The notes beneath the pieces were generated by a model. The model searched no databases. It saw only the letters and a program-made list of their open reading frames with translations, and had not been told where the DNA came from. From Betaproteobacteria bacterium (GTDB lineage Bacteria; Pseudomonadota; Gammaproteobacteria; Burkholderiales; Burkholderiaceae_C), in the NCBI GenBank assembly GCA_016704535.1, contig JADIZZ010000003.1:496001-560000 (forward strand): DNA of 64,000 bases, read 5' to 3'. This document shows positions 43,327 to 51,873 of this stretch, one piece after another. The translations under genes were made by a program, and so were the position numbers. Numbering within the stretch: the first letter of the stretch is position 1; every line of letters begins with the position of its first letter.

Positions 43327-44616
43327 TTACGCCGCGCAGCTGCGAAACCCGGCCGGCACGTCGTTGCGCCCCGGCGGAAAGTAATTGCGGTAACGCGGGT
43401 GGCGCATCCGCGGCTGGGTCATGAAGGACGCGCCGCGCAGCACCGGCCGGCCATCGAACCACGGCGCCGAGTAGTCGCGGTAGGGGTGGGCGCGGAAGCC
43501 GGGGTAGGGCGCGAAGGGGCTGGCCGTCCATTCCCAGACATCGCCCCAGCGGAAGACCGGGCCGGCGGTGAGGGCGGCGCGTTCCCACTCGGCCTCTGTG
43601 GGCAGGCGGCGGCCGGCCCAGCGGCACCAGGCCAGCGCCTCGTGTTGCGTCAGGTGGCAGGCGGCTTCGTCCGACCGCAGCGGTTGCCAGCGGCCCTGGC
43701 GGTTCTGACGCCAAGTGTCTCCCTCGCGCTGCAGGTAGCGCGGTGTGCGGGCGCCGCTGGCGGCCAGCCAGGCGCGGCCGGCGGGTGTCCACCAGTGCTC
43801 GTCGGCATAGCCGTCGGCCTCGACGAAGGGCAGGAACTCGGCCCAGCGTACGGCCTGCGCGTCGAGGGCGACGGGCGGCAGGTCGATGCCGTGGGCACAC
43901 AGCTCGTTGTCGAAGGCGAAGCCGGCGTCGGCCGCGCTGCCCAGTCGCCAGTGGCCCGCGGCCAGCTGCAACTCGGGCGGCGGCGGGGGCAGGGCGGCGG
44001 GCTGCCAGCGGGCATCGTCTATGGCGATGCCCAGGGCCTGCGCCATGTAGAGCGCGGCTTCGTGGTGCATGTCCTCGTGAAGCAGCGCCAGGCGGAAGAA
44101 GTACAGGCTGCGCGCGTCGGTGCTTGCGGGCGGCAGCTGGGCCAGCAGACCCAGCGTTTCATCGAGTTGCCGCTGCACCTCGGCGCGGGTGGCTGCAGCG
44201 CCGGGCAGCGGCAGCTGCCATCGGGTGTGATGCGGCACCTGGCTGGAGTTGTAGAGGCGATCTGCGTCGACGCGCGACGCGGCCAGACGCGGTGCGTCGG
44301 GGTCGGCGTCCACGCCCTGCGTGCGCGAGGGAAAACGCCCCAGCCACCAGCTCTGGAACCAGCCGATGTGTCCCAGTTCCCACAGCGGCGGGTTGAGCTC
44401 TTCCCGCTGCGGCACCGCCAGTCCCGGCAGTGCGGCTTCATAGGCGGCAAAGGTGGCCAGCGTGTCGCGACGGCTGTCCTGCAGCGCCTGAGCCAGCGCC
44501 GCGGCATCGCCTTGGCGCGCCAGGCGGGCGGATGCACCCACGGCGAGGGCATCGGGGCGCTCGGCACGGCCAGTCAACGCGGCCGGGTCATCAGGCGCTA
44601 GGCTTGCGTCATGCAT
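43327..44616 (-). CDS. senA: SenA, EgtB-like selenoneine synthase (non-heme Fe, DinB plus sulfatase-modifying-factor fold)
   Basis: 429 aa. An N-terminal DinB-like domain has the iron-ligand histidines H83 (WELGHIGWF), H180 and H184 (LLHEDMHHEAALY). The C-terminal FGE-sulfatase fold has WGDVWEWTASPFAPYPGF and RNYFPPGRNDVPAGFRSCAA. EgtB joins hercynine with a thiol donor; in sen clusters the homologue SenA uses a selenosugar instead. The neighbours senB and senC support that role. Start at ATG 44616 overlaps the senB ATG; GTG 44541 would shorten it by 25 residues. Confidence 0.88.
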   Translation of the reverse strand: MHDASLAPDDPAALTGRAERPDALAVGASARLARQGDAAALAQALQDSRRDTLATFAAYEAALPGLAVPQREELNPPLWELGHIGWFQSWWLGRFPSRTQGVDADPDAPRLAASRVDADRLYNSSQVPHHTRWQLPLPGAAATRAEVQRQLDETLGLLAQLPPASTDARSLYFFRLALLHEDMHHEAALYMAQALGIAIDDARWQPAALPPPPPELQLAAGHWRLGSAADAGFAFDNELCAHGIDLPPVALDAQAVRWAEFLPFVEADGYADEHWWTPAGRAWLAASGARTPRYLQREGDTWRQNRQGRWQPLRSDEAACHLTQHEALAWCRWAGRRLPTEAEWERAALTAGPVFRWGDVWEWTASPFAPYPGFRAHPYRDYSAPWFDGRPVLRGASFMTQPRMRHPRYRNYFPPGRNDVPAGFRSCAA

Positions 44617-45651
44617 CGTGAGTCCATCGTCATCGTCACGCCGGCGTTCGCGGAGGCGAACAACGGCAACTGGCAGACCGCGCGCCGCTGGGCGCGCTTC
44701 CTGAGCCCAGCTTACCGTGTCCGCCTGGCCGGCCGCTGGGACGCGGCGGACGCCGATCCCGACGTCGGCGGCGACGCCGACCTGCTGATCGCGCTGCACG
44801 CCCGTCGCTCGGCGGATTCGGTGGCCGCCTGGCGTGCCGCGCACCCCGCGCACCCGGTGCTGCTGGCGCTGACCGGCACCGACCTCTACCGCGACATCCA
44901 CACCGACCCCCGCGCGCAGCGTTCGTTGGCGCTGGCCGATGCCTTGATCGTGCTGAACGACTTCGGCGCCCGGCAGCTGCCCGCAGAGTACCGGGCCAAA
45001 TGCCAGGTGCTGCTGCAGTCGTGCAGCGCCCGCCGCACCCTGCCGCGCACGCACCGCCACCTGCGCGCGCTGATGGTCGGCCACCTGCGCGAAGAAAAGG
45101 ACCCGCAGACCTACTTCGCCGCCGCGCGCCTGCTGGTGCGGCGGGGCGACATCCTGCTCGACCACATCGGCAGCGCGCTCGACCCCGCGCTCGGTGCCGA
45201 GGCCGCCGCGCTGGCTGCGGCCCAGCCGAACTACAGCTGGCTGGGTGGTCTGCCACACGCCGCCGTGCGCGGGCACATCCAGCGTGCGCACTTGCTGGTG
45301 CACCCCAGCCGCATGGAAGGCGGCGCACATGTCGTGACCGAGGCGCTGCGCAGCGGCACGCCGGTGCTGGCCTCGCGCGTCGACGGCAACCTGGGGCTGC
45401 TGGGTGCCGGGCATGCCGGCGTCTTCGAGCCCGGCGATGCCGCGGGCCTGGCGGCCCTGTTGACGCGCGCCCGCGACGATGCGGCTATGCTGCCGGCCCT
45501 GCTGGCGCAACAGGCCCTGCGCGCGCCGCTCTTCGCCCCGCAGGCCGAAAGCGCCGCACTGCACGGCCTGGTGGCTCGCCTGCTGGGCCACGCGGCCGGC
45601 GGCCTGGCTACCGCGCCCCCCGATTCAGCCTCTCCAGGAGCCCGCCGATGA
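44611..45651 (+). CDS. senB: SenB, selenosugar synthase (glycosyltransferase family, TIGR04348 type)
   Basis: 346 aa. The N-terminus IVTPAFAEANNGNWQTARRWARFL is the hallmark of this glycosyltransferase group. A GT-B C-terminal domain follows (ALMVGHLREEKDPQTYFAAARLL, LLVHPSRMEGGAHVVTEALRSGTPVLAS). In characterised sen clusters SenB combines a UDP-sugar with selenophosphate to give a 1-selenosugar. TAGGCT lies six bases before the ATG. Its ATG is part of an ATGCAT palindrome shared with senA, and its stop overlaps the senC start. Confidence 0.9.
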   Translation: MHRESIVIVTPAFAEANNGNWQTARRWARFLSPAYRVRLAGRWDAADADPDVGGDADLLIALHARRSADSVAAWRAAHPAHPVLLALTGTDLYRDIHTDPRAQRSLALADALIVLNDFGARQLPAEYRAKCQVLLQSCSARRTLPRTHRHLRALMVGHLREEKDPQTYFAAARLLVRRGDILLDHIGSALDPALGAEAAALAAAQPNYSWLGGLPHAAVRGHIQRAHLLVHPSRMEGGAHVVTEALRSGTPVLASRVDGNLGLLGAGHAGVFEPGDAAGLAALLTRARDDAAMLPALLAQQALRAPLFAPQAESAALHGLVARLLGHAAGGLATAPPDSASPGARR

Positions 45652-46712
45652 ATGCCCCCGAAGAACCCGCCGAACCTCGGCTGACCTCGCTGTCCCATGG
45701 CGGCGGTTGCGGCTGCAAGATTGCTCCCGGTGTGTTGAGCGAAATCTTGAAGGGCACCGCCGCGATGCCCATCCCCAAGGAACTGCTGGTCGGCATCGAG
45801 ACCGCCGATGACGCCGCGGTCTACCAGCTCAACGACGAGCAGGCGCTGATCGCCACCACCGACTTCTTCATGCCCATCGTCGACGACCCCTTCGACTTCG
45901 GACGCATCGCGGCCACCAACGCCATCAGCGACGTCTACGCGATGGGCGGGCGGCCGATCATGGCGCTGGCACTCGTCGGCATGCCGATCAACGTGCTGTC
46001 GACGGCGACCATCGGCCGCATCCTCGAAGGCGGCGCGTCGATCTGCCGCACCGCGGGCATCCCCATCGCCGGTGGCCACACCATCGACAGCGTCGAGGCC
46101 ATCTACGGCCTGGTGGCGCTGGGCCTGGTGCACCCGAAACACGTCAAACGCAACGCCGATGCGAAGCCGGGCGACGTGCTGGTGCTGGGCAAGCCCATCG
46201 GCGTGGGCGTGATGAGCGCGGCGCTGAAGAAGGGCGAACTCGGCGACGCCGGTTACGCGCAGATGATCGCCTGCACCACGAAGCTCAACACCGCCGGCCC
46301 CGACCTGGCCGCGCTGCCGGGCGTGCACGCACTGACGGACGTCACCGGCTTCGGCCTGGCCGGCCACGCGCTGGAAATGGCGCGCGGCGCGAAGTGCGAC
46401 GTGCACCTCGACTGGCCCGCCGTGCCGCTGCTGCCGGGCGTGCGCGAGCTGGTGGGCCGCGGGTTCGCCACCGGTGCCTCGGGTCGAAACTGGGCCGGTT
46501 ACGGTGACGGCGTGGTCGTGCCGGCCGGCTTCGCCGCCGAAGACCAGGCGCTGCTGACCGACCCGCAGACCAGCGGCGGCCTGCTCGTGTCCTGCGCACC
46601 GGGTGCGGTCGACGAGGTGATGGCGGTGTTCCGCCGCCATGGCTTCGAGGCCGCGGCCGTCATCGGCCAGATCACTGCTGCAGCCGGCACGCCGCGTGTC
46701 GTCGTCGCCTGA
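45648..46712 (+). CDS. senC: SenC, selenophosphate synthase (SelD homologue)
   Basis: 354 aa. SelD-type features are complete: GGGCGCKIAPGVL, with C21 and K24 matching the E. coli SelD C17/K20 catalytic pair, DDAAVYQL metal/ATP-binding aspartates, DIYAMGGRP-like DVYAMGG, and GGHTIDSVE. It makes selenophosphate from selenide and ATP. Ordered directly after senB with an ATGA overlap and GGAG Shine-Dalgarno. It could also serve selenouridine or selenocysteine, but no selU or selAB is in the window. Confidence 0.9.
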   Translation: MNAPEEPAEPRLTSLSHGGGCGCKIAPGVLSEILKGTAAMPIPKELLVGIETADDAAVYQLNDEQALIATTDFFMPIVDDPFDFGRIAATNAISDVYAMGGRPIMALALVGMPINVLSTATIGRILEGGASICRTAGIPIAGGHTIDSVEAIYGLVALGLVHPKHVKRNADAKPGDVLVLGKPIGVGVMSAALKKGELGDAGYAQMIACTTKLNTAGPDLAALPGVHALTDVTGFGLAGHALEMARGAKCDVHLDWPAVPLLPGVRELVGRGFATGASGRNWAGYGDGVVVPAGFAAEDQALLTDPQTSGGLLVSCAPGAVDEVMAVFRRHGFEAAAVIGQITAAAGTPRVVVA

Positions 46713-46725
46713 GGTGCAAGCGTGG

Positions 46726-47292
46726 CTAGGGCTTGGCGTCGGCGCGCTGCAGGCGTGAGAGGTCGAAGCCCTGCAGGCGCAGCCGCGCCATCAACGCATC
46801 CCACACCGCGGGCGCCACGGTCGGCTGGCGTGAGAGCACCCACAGGAACTCACGCTTCGGCTCGCTGACCACGGCCAGCTGGTAGGCCGCGTCGAGGTCG
46901 ACCACCCAGTAGTTGCCCCAGACGAAGGGCAGCCACGACAGCCAGGCCGGCGCAAAACGAACCTCGAGCTTCGGCGAGCCCTCGGGCCCGATGCGCCGCC
47001 CCTCGCCGACCACCTGGTCGACCTTGCCGTCGGCCAGCGGGCAGCGGTTCACCACGCGTACCGTGCCGCCCGGCTGCAGGCTGTACTCGGCCGAAGCCGG
47101 GCCCGCGCACTGGCCCTGGAAGCGGTTCGGGAACTTCGCCACCTCGTACCAGGTGCCCATGTAACGCGGCAGGTCGACCGTGGCAACTGTGGCCAGCGGC
47201 GCCGGCGCGGCCGCCGGCCCGTCCGCCGCGCTGGCAACGCCGGCCGCCAGGGCCGCGCAGAGCCAGGTGCCGACGAATCCGCGCGCGGTCAC
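46726..47292 (-). CDS. Lipocalin family protein (Blc-like)
   Basis: 188 aa from GTG 47292, which overlaps the upstream stop (GTGA). Signal peptide about residues 1-25 (ends in VASAAD). The lipocalin motif YMGTWYEVAKFPNRFQGQC opens the barrel, with EYSLQPGGTVRVVNRC and WVVDLDAAYQLAVVSEPKREFLWVLSRQPTVAPAV. It likely binds lipids in the periplasm. No lipobox cysteine, so soluble rather than anchored. Convergent with senC. Confidence 0.9.
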   Translation of the reverse strand: MTARGFVGTWLCAALAAGVASAADGPAAAPAPLATVATVDLPRYMGTWYEVAKFPNRFQGQCAGPASAEYSLQPGGTVRVVNRCPLADGKVDQVVGEGRRIGPEGSPKLEVRFAPAWLSWLPFVWGNYWVVDLDAAYQLAVVSEPKREFLWVLSRQPTVAPAVWDALMARLRLQGFDLSRLQRADAKP

Positions 47293-48152
47293 AGGCTGCC
47301 GCGCCCTTCCCTGGCGTGGAAGGCCTGTGCCGTTTCCCACGCTACGGCCTGCAGGTGCGCGGCGACGTCGGCCGACAGCCCGGCGGTGTACTTCAGGCCC
47401 ACCGGGTTGGTCTTGTAGACCGAGGCCAGCACCGTGCAGGCGGCCAGGTAGGTGCCGGCCAGGCTGGGGTGGCGCTTGTCTGCAACGTAGAGGTTCAGGT
47501 CAGGCCGCTTGGCGATCGACGCCGCGAAGGCCAGCCCGGCCGGCACCACGAGCGCGTTGTTCTGCTTGCCGGCCTTGACGTACTCGGCGGCCAGCTGCTG
47601 CGTCATCTCGGGCTTGTCCTGGTAGGCCCAGGACATGAAGAAGATCGGTGCCGCGCCGTACTTGCGCGCCGTGGCGCTGTGCTTGGCGGCGTACTCGTAG
47701 AAGATGGGCTGCAGCTGCGGGTGCACGGGGCACTGGCTGCAGTCCATCATCATCACGCCGTCGAAGGGCTTGTCGAAGGTGTTGAAGCGCACCTCGTTGT
47801 CGCCGACGAAGGAGTAGCTGGCCATGCCGCCGCCTGGCTTGAGATGGGCCTCGACGTCGTGCCAGTTGATGCCCGAGCCGCTGATGGTGGCCGAGCTCGC
47901 CCGCATGCCCTTGGCGCCGCTGTCGATCAGCAGGCGGCCGACTTGGCCGTGCATCGAGTTGTTGTAGTAGAAAAAGCTGTTGCCGACCCACAGCAGCGAC
48001 TTGATCTCGGTCGACACCACGGGTGCCGGCTTGGCGGCGGTGGGCGCTGTGGTGCTGCAGCCGGCCAGCACGGCGAGGCTCAGCGCCGCGACGGCGGCGA
48101 CGAGGCGGCCGCAGAGGCGGGCGGTGGGGGTCTTGGGGGTGCGCGGGTTCAT
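47289..48152 (-). CDS. SGNH-hydrolase-like lipoprotein
   Basis: 287 aa from ATG 48152 with AGGAG Shine-Dalgarno. Lipobox LAGC near residue 26. The hydrolase-like part has LLWVGNSFFYYNN (block I with the nucleophile-type Ser) and ADKRHPSLAGTYLAAC (block V Asp and His). The middle has PFDGVMMMDCSQCPVHPQ. Block II/III Gly and Asn residues are less clear. Function is unknown. It is translationally coupled to the lipocalin gene. Confidence 0.75.
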   Translation of the reverse strand: MNPRTPKTPTARLCGRLVAAVAALSLAVLAGCSTTAPTAAKPAPVVSTEIKSLLWVGNSFFYYNNSMHGQVGRLLIDSGAKGMRASSATISGSGINWHDVEAHLKPGGGMASYSFVGDNEVRFNTFDKPFDGVMMMDCSQCPVHPQLQPIFYEYAAKHSATARKYGAAPIFFMSWAYQDKPEMTQQLAAEYVKAGKQNNALVVPAGLAFAASIAKRPDLNLYVADKRHPSLAGTYLAACTVLASVYKTNPVGLKYTAGLSADVAAHLQAVAWETAQAFHAREGRGSL

Positions 48153-48271
48153 GTCGTCTCCTGTGGGTTGTCGTGGAAGCCGCCGGCATGCTAAGGCCTG
48201 CGTAAGGGGCCCGCGCAGGCCGCGCGGTCGCCGCACTGCCCGAGCCCGGCGTCTGGCATAGCATCCTGGCC

Positions 48272-48754
48272 ATGAAAGACATGCTCAGCCTGTCGACCCA
48301 CCTGCCGCAACGGCATCTCGCCTCTGGCGAAGTCTTGATTGCCGAGGGTGCGCCGGCAGCCGGGCTGTGGGTGCTCGTGTCGGGCGCGCTGCAGGTGCGC
48401 AAAGGCACGGTGGTCGTCAACACCATCAACCGGCCCGGGGCGGTGATCGGCGAGATCTCGCTGCTGCTCGACGCGCCCTATGGCGCCACCGTCGTCGCCA
48501 CCGAGGCTTGCACGCTGCGACACGCGGCCGACGGCGACGGGCTGTTGGCCAGTGACCCCGCCATCACCCGCCTGCTGGCCATCGGCCTGGCCGAACGGCT
48601 GAACTTCGTCACCACCTATCTGGCCGACCTGAAGCACCAGTACGGCGACGCACCGGGGCTGGCCATGGTGGCCGACGTGCTCAGCGAACTGGCGCAGCGC
48701 CAGGGGCCGGTGGCCCGGCCGGGTTCGGCGCGCGACCCCGACCCCGACTACTAG
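48272..48754 (+). CDS. Cyclic nucleotide-binding domain protein
   Basis: 160 aa: a Crp-type cNMP-binding beta-barrel (ASGEVLIAEGAPAAGLWVLVSGALQVRKG, then PGAVIGEISLLLDAPYGATVVAT with the phosphate-binding region) and a short helical tail, but no helix-turn-helix. It may be a stand-alone sensor. TAGCAT lies seven bases before the ATG. Its TAG stop shares a CTAG palindrome with the convergent phosphoesterase gene. Confidence 0.82.
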   Translation: MKDMLSLSTHLPQRHLASGEVLIAEGAPAAGLWVLVSGALQVRKGTVVVNTINRPGAVIGEISLLLDAPYGATVVATEACTLRHAADGDGLLASDPAITRLLAIGLAERLNFVTTYLADLKHQYGDAPGLAMVADVLSELAQRQGPVARPGSARDPDPDY

Positions 48755-49500
48755 AACACCGAGCGCGGCGGTGCCTGCGGGTCGTCCAGGCGCAGGGCTT
48801 CGCTGCCCATCATCGAAGACCAGCGCACGTCACCGGTACCCAGGTCGATGTCGATGCAGGCCGGCACCGGGCCTATCTGCCGTCCGGCGTTGAAGACCCA
48901 GGTGCTGCCGATGCGGTCGGCCCATGCGCCGGCCGGCTTGAAGGGCGGTTCGTGCACATGGCCCGTCAGCACGACATCGGGTTTGTGCTGCGCGATCCAG
49001 CCGCCGAGATCGGCGTCGCCATAGTCGCGTCGGCCGGTCCAGCACGTGGGTGAGCCGAGCGGCGGCCAGTGGTAGATCCAGACCCAGCGTGCCGGTCGGC
49101 GCGCGGCGTCCGCGGCCAGTTGTGACGCCACAGCCGCGCGACCGACAGGGCCGTCCCACCAGGGGCAAATGGTGATCAGCGTGTCGCCCAGCAGCAGCGC
49201 GTCGCCGTCAGTGGCCACGCCCGAAGCGCGCGCGCCACCCAGCCACAGCGCGGCCTGTTCACCTTGCGGGTCGGGGCCGGTGAGGTCGTGGTTGCCCGAG
49301 CCCACAGCCACCTGCGTCTGCGCGCGCATCAGCGCCAGGTAGCGCAGGATGACCACGGCCTGCGCGTCCAGCGGCACCGGCGAGCTGATATCGAGCAGGT
49401 CACCCGCCAGCACCACCAGGTCGACCGACGACGCGGCGCGCACCACCCAGTCAAGTTGAGGCAGCGTGTAGTGCAGGTCGGAAACGAGGAGGATGCGCAA
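48751..49500 (-). CDS. Metallophosphoesterase
   Basis: 249 aa from TTG 49500, which starts right at MRILLVSDLHY. Dimetal motifs are complete: DLH, GDLLD, GNHD, the WIYHWPPLG His and GHVHEPPFKP. The protein likely cleaves phosphomono- or diesters. A longer in-frame start at ATG 49605 would overlap ylqF by 74 bases and add a basic, non-conserved stretch. It is convergent with the cNMP-binding gene. Confidence 0.85.
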   Translation of the reverse strand: MRILLVSDLHYTLPQLDWVVRAASSVDLVVLAGDLLDISSPVPLDAQAVVILRYLALMRAQTQVAVGSGNHDLTGPDPQGEQAALWLGGARASGVATDGDALLLGDTLITICPWWDGPVGRAAVASQLAADAARRPARWVWIYHWPPLGSPTCWTGRRDYGDADLGGWIAQHKPDVVLTGHVHEPPFKPAGAWADRIGSTWVFNAGRQIGPVPACIDIDLGTGDVRWSSMMGSEALRLDDPQAPPRSVF

Positions 49501-49531
49501 ACGGCCGCCGGAATCTGTGCTGGGGTGGGCG

Positions 49532-50473
49532 TCAGATCGACGAGCGATCGTGCGTGGGCGCCGTGCGTCGGCTCTTCTTCGCCAGCCGCTGTGCTTCCTG
49601 CACATCGCCGGCGGCTGTCCACTGCCGATGTTCCTCGGGGGTCTCCAGCGTGATGCGGCCCAGCGCGCCCGAGCGGAAGTCGTTCAATACCGCTTCGGCT
49701 GCCTTCTGCAGAAAGAGGCCGCCGCCCGCCTGCACGTAACCGCGCTGGTGCGCAATGCGCTCCAGCAGCACGTCCGCATGCATCGCCGCCACCGCTGCCG
49801 AGTCATCGAGCCTGTAGCGTGCGGTGACGGCCTCGGCGCAGGCACGCTGCAGACGTTCCAGCAGCGCCAGCGCGACCTCGTGTTCGTCGTAGGCGTTGCG
49901 GCCGATGGCGCCGCTGGCGGCGAGCGCGTAGCCGCTCTCGGGCACCGTGATGCGCGGCCACAGCATGCCGGGCGTGTCGTAGAGCGTCACGTCGCTGGCC
50001 AGCGCGATGACCTGCTCGGTCTTCGTGATGCCGGCCTCGTCTCCGGTCTTGGCGGCCTTGCGCTTGACCAGCGTGTTGATGAGCGTGCTCTTGCCGACGT
50101 TGGGGATGCCGCAGATCAGCACCCTCAGCGGCTTGACCATGCCGCCACGCAGCGGTGCCAGCGCACGGCAGGCCTGGATCAGACGCGCGGCGGGCGCGGC
50201 TTCGCTGGCGTCCAGGCCGATGGCTTGCGTGGCGGGCAGGGCGTTGTAGTACGCCAGCCAGAGCGCCGTGCGCGCAGGGTCGGCCAGGTCCTGTTTGTTC
50301 AGCAGCTTCAATGCGGGCTTGCCGGCTGTCAGGCTGGCCAGCAGCGGGTTGGCGCTGGCGCCGGGCAGGCGCGCGTCGAGCATCTCGATCACGACGTCGA
50401 TGCCCGACTTCAGCCGCGCCTCCATCGCCTTGCGCGTGGTGTGCATGTGGCCGGGAAACCATTGGATCGCCAT
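49532..50473 (-). CDS. ylqF: Ribosome biogenesis GTPase YlqF/RbgA
   Basis: 313 aa. Circularly permuted GTPase: NKQDLADP (G4) near residue 57 precedes GIPNVGKSTLIN (P-loop), then DTPGMLWPR (G3). The N-terminal signature MAIQWFPGHMHTTRKAMEA and the C-terminal RNA-binding part match the family. It assists 50S assembly. ATG at 50473. Upstream is a 158-base gap to the broken dusA start. Confidence 0.94.
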   Translation of the reverse strand: MAIQWFPGHMHTTRKAMEARLKSGIDVVIEMLDARLPGASANPLLASLTAGKPALKLLNKQDLADPARTALWLAYYNALPATQAIGLDASEAAPAARLIQACRALAPLRGGMVKPLRVLICGIPNVGKSTLINTLVKRKAAKTGDEAGITKTEQVIALASDVTLYDTPGMLWPRITVPESGYALAASGAIGRNAYDEHEVALALLERLQRACAEAVTARYRLDDSAAVAAMHADVLLERIAHQRGYVQAGGGLFLQKAAEAVLNDFRSGALGRITLETPEEHRQWTAAGDVQEAQRLAKKSRRTAPTHDRSSI

Positions 50474-50631
50474 CGTGTTCAGTGTGCTCCGGAAAGGCTC
50501 GCGGCCAGCGTGTCCCGAGAGGCTTCGTCAGCCTGCCAAGGCCGATTGTGCCGGCGCGACGGCGCGTGCCCCGTTGGCGCTCTGACCGAGCGCAAGTCGA
50601 TGACAATCCGCCGGGCTCAACCCACGGGGCG

Positions 50632-50733
50632 ATGACATTGCCCACGACGCCGTCAGAACCGACAAAGAGCAAATTCGTGCAGTCAAATCAATCGCTAGGC
50701 CACTGGCGCCTGTCCGCCGCACCGATGATGGAC
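50632..50733 (+). pseudogene. Broken 5' end of a dusA gene
   Basis: ATG 50632 leads into NQSLGHWRLSAAPMMD, the DusA N-terminus (compare the intact gene's NQELNRWRLSVAPMMDWTD). Similarity stops at 50733, after which the frame continues to 50985 with no recognisable DusA sequence. This looks like a host gene cut by insertion of a DNA segment. Confidence 0.65.
50718..50733 (+). repeat. Left candidate attachment repeat (dusA core)
   Basis: Sixteen bases, CGCACCGATGATGGAC, identical to 60242-60257 in intact dusA. Similarity with mismatches extends about fourteen bases further left. Same orientation at both ends, 9.5 kb apart. Confidence 0.55.
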
Positions 50734-51000
50734 CGCTGCCACCTTGCTATGACGTGCGACGGCTCGTGTGCAAATGGTGTGCAGATCATCGGAATGGCGA
50801 AGTCCGGCGTGGATGAGCTTCGATTGGGCCTCCAGTGCGTCCTCGGCGACCACGTGGCAGGCGCAGTGCTCGCTGGGCCGTCCGCCACTTTCGCGGAGGT
50901 GGGACTTCAGGCGGCCACAGGCGGCCTCAAAGACCTTATCAATCAGGAACGGGTGATGGGGCAGGGCATGCGCTCTGCGTTCTGACCGCCTGGTCTGGTC
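50734..51000. other. Left island edge, no gene recognised
   Basis: Between the broken dusA end and the transporter operon. A frame continues to 50985 with no recognisable protein. GC is slightly lower with scattered AT-rich words. No integrase is seen. Confidence 0.4.
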
Positions 51001-51873
51001 ATGACCACCACTACCTCCGCCGGCCTCGCCACCGCCCCGCGACGGCCCTTCGCTGCCCGCCGCTGGGCCTGGGCCGCTGCTGTCGTCCTGGCCACCTTGC
51101 TGTTTGCGCTGCCGCTGGTGCTAATGCTGGCAGCGCCGCTGCGCACGCCGGGCCTGCCGCCGCCCGTGGGCTTCGAACTGCTGCCCGCACAGCCCAGCCT
51201 GCAGTCGTTTCGCGACGCCTTCAGCCTGGTACCTCTGGGCCGATCGCTGCTGAATTCGGCACTGGTGTGCGTCATCGCCGTGCCACTGACGCTGCTCACC
51301 GCGTCCTGGGGCGGCCTGGCCCTTGTGCTGCTGCAGGGCCGCGCGCGCACGCTGTTGGCGGGGCTGCTGCTCATCCTGGCGATGGTGCCGCTGACCGCGA
51401 TCTGGATCCCGCGATTTGCGCTGTTCAATGCGCTGGGGCTGGTCGGCACCTATGTGCCGCTGATCGCGCCGGCGTTGATGGGCGCCAATCCGCTGTTCGT
51501 GCTGCTGTACTTCGTGGCGATGCGGCGCATTCCGGTGGAGATGATCGAAGCGGCGCGACTCGAAGGCGCCGGCCTGCTGCGCATCTGGTGGCGCGTGGTG
51601 ATGCCGCTGGTCAAGCCCACCACGGCCGCCATCGCACTGCTGGCCGTGGTCACCTTCTGGGGCAACTTCATCGACCCGCTTCTCTACCTGCGCACCGAGA
51701 ACCACCTCACCGCACCACCCATGCTGCACGCGCTGGAACTGCTGGGCCCCACCAACTGGCCGGTCTTCCTGGCCGGCGCACTGGTGGTCACCCTGCCGGT
51801 GCTGGTGGCTTTCATGGTGGCGCAACGCTTCTTGTCGAGTCTTGAAAGGGGATCGGGATGGTTGGGACGATGA
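51001..51873 (+). CDS. CUT1 sugar ABC transporter permease (MalG/UgpE-like)
   Basis: 290 aa with six helices and the EAA loop EAARLEGAGLLRIWWRVVMPLVKP that docks to the ATPase. The first helix starts near residue 24. Standard for the inner-membrane component of carbohydrate importers. It leads an operon of permease, binding protein, ATPase and second permease, with overlaps or tight spacing throughout. Confidence 0.92.
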   Translation: MTTTTSAGLATAPRRPFAARRWAWAAAVVLATLLFALPLVLMLAAPLRTPGLPPPVGFELLPAQPSLQSFRDAFSLVPLGRSLLNSALVCVIAVPLTLLTASWGGLALVLLQGRARTLLAGLLLILAMVPLTAIWIPRFALFNALGLVGTYVPLIAPALMGANPLFVLLYFVAMRRIPVEMIEAARLEGAGLLRIWWRVVMPLVKPTTAAIALLAVVTFWGNFIDPLLYLRTENHLTAPPMLHALELLGPTNWPVFLAGALVVTLPVLVAFMVAQRFLSSLERGSGWLGR

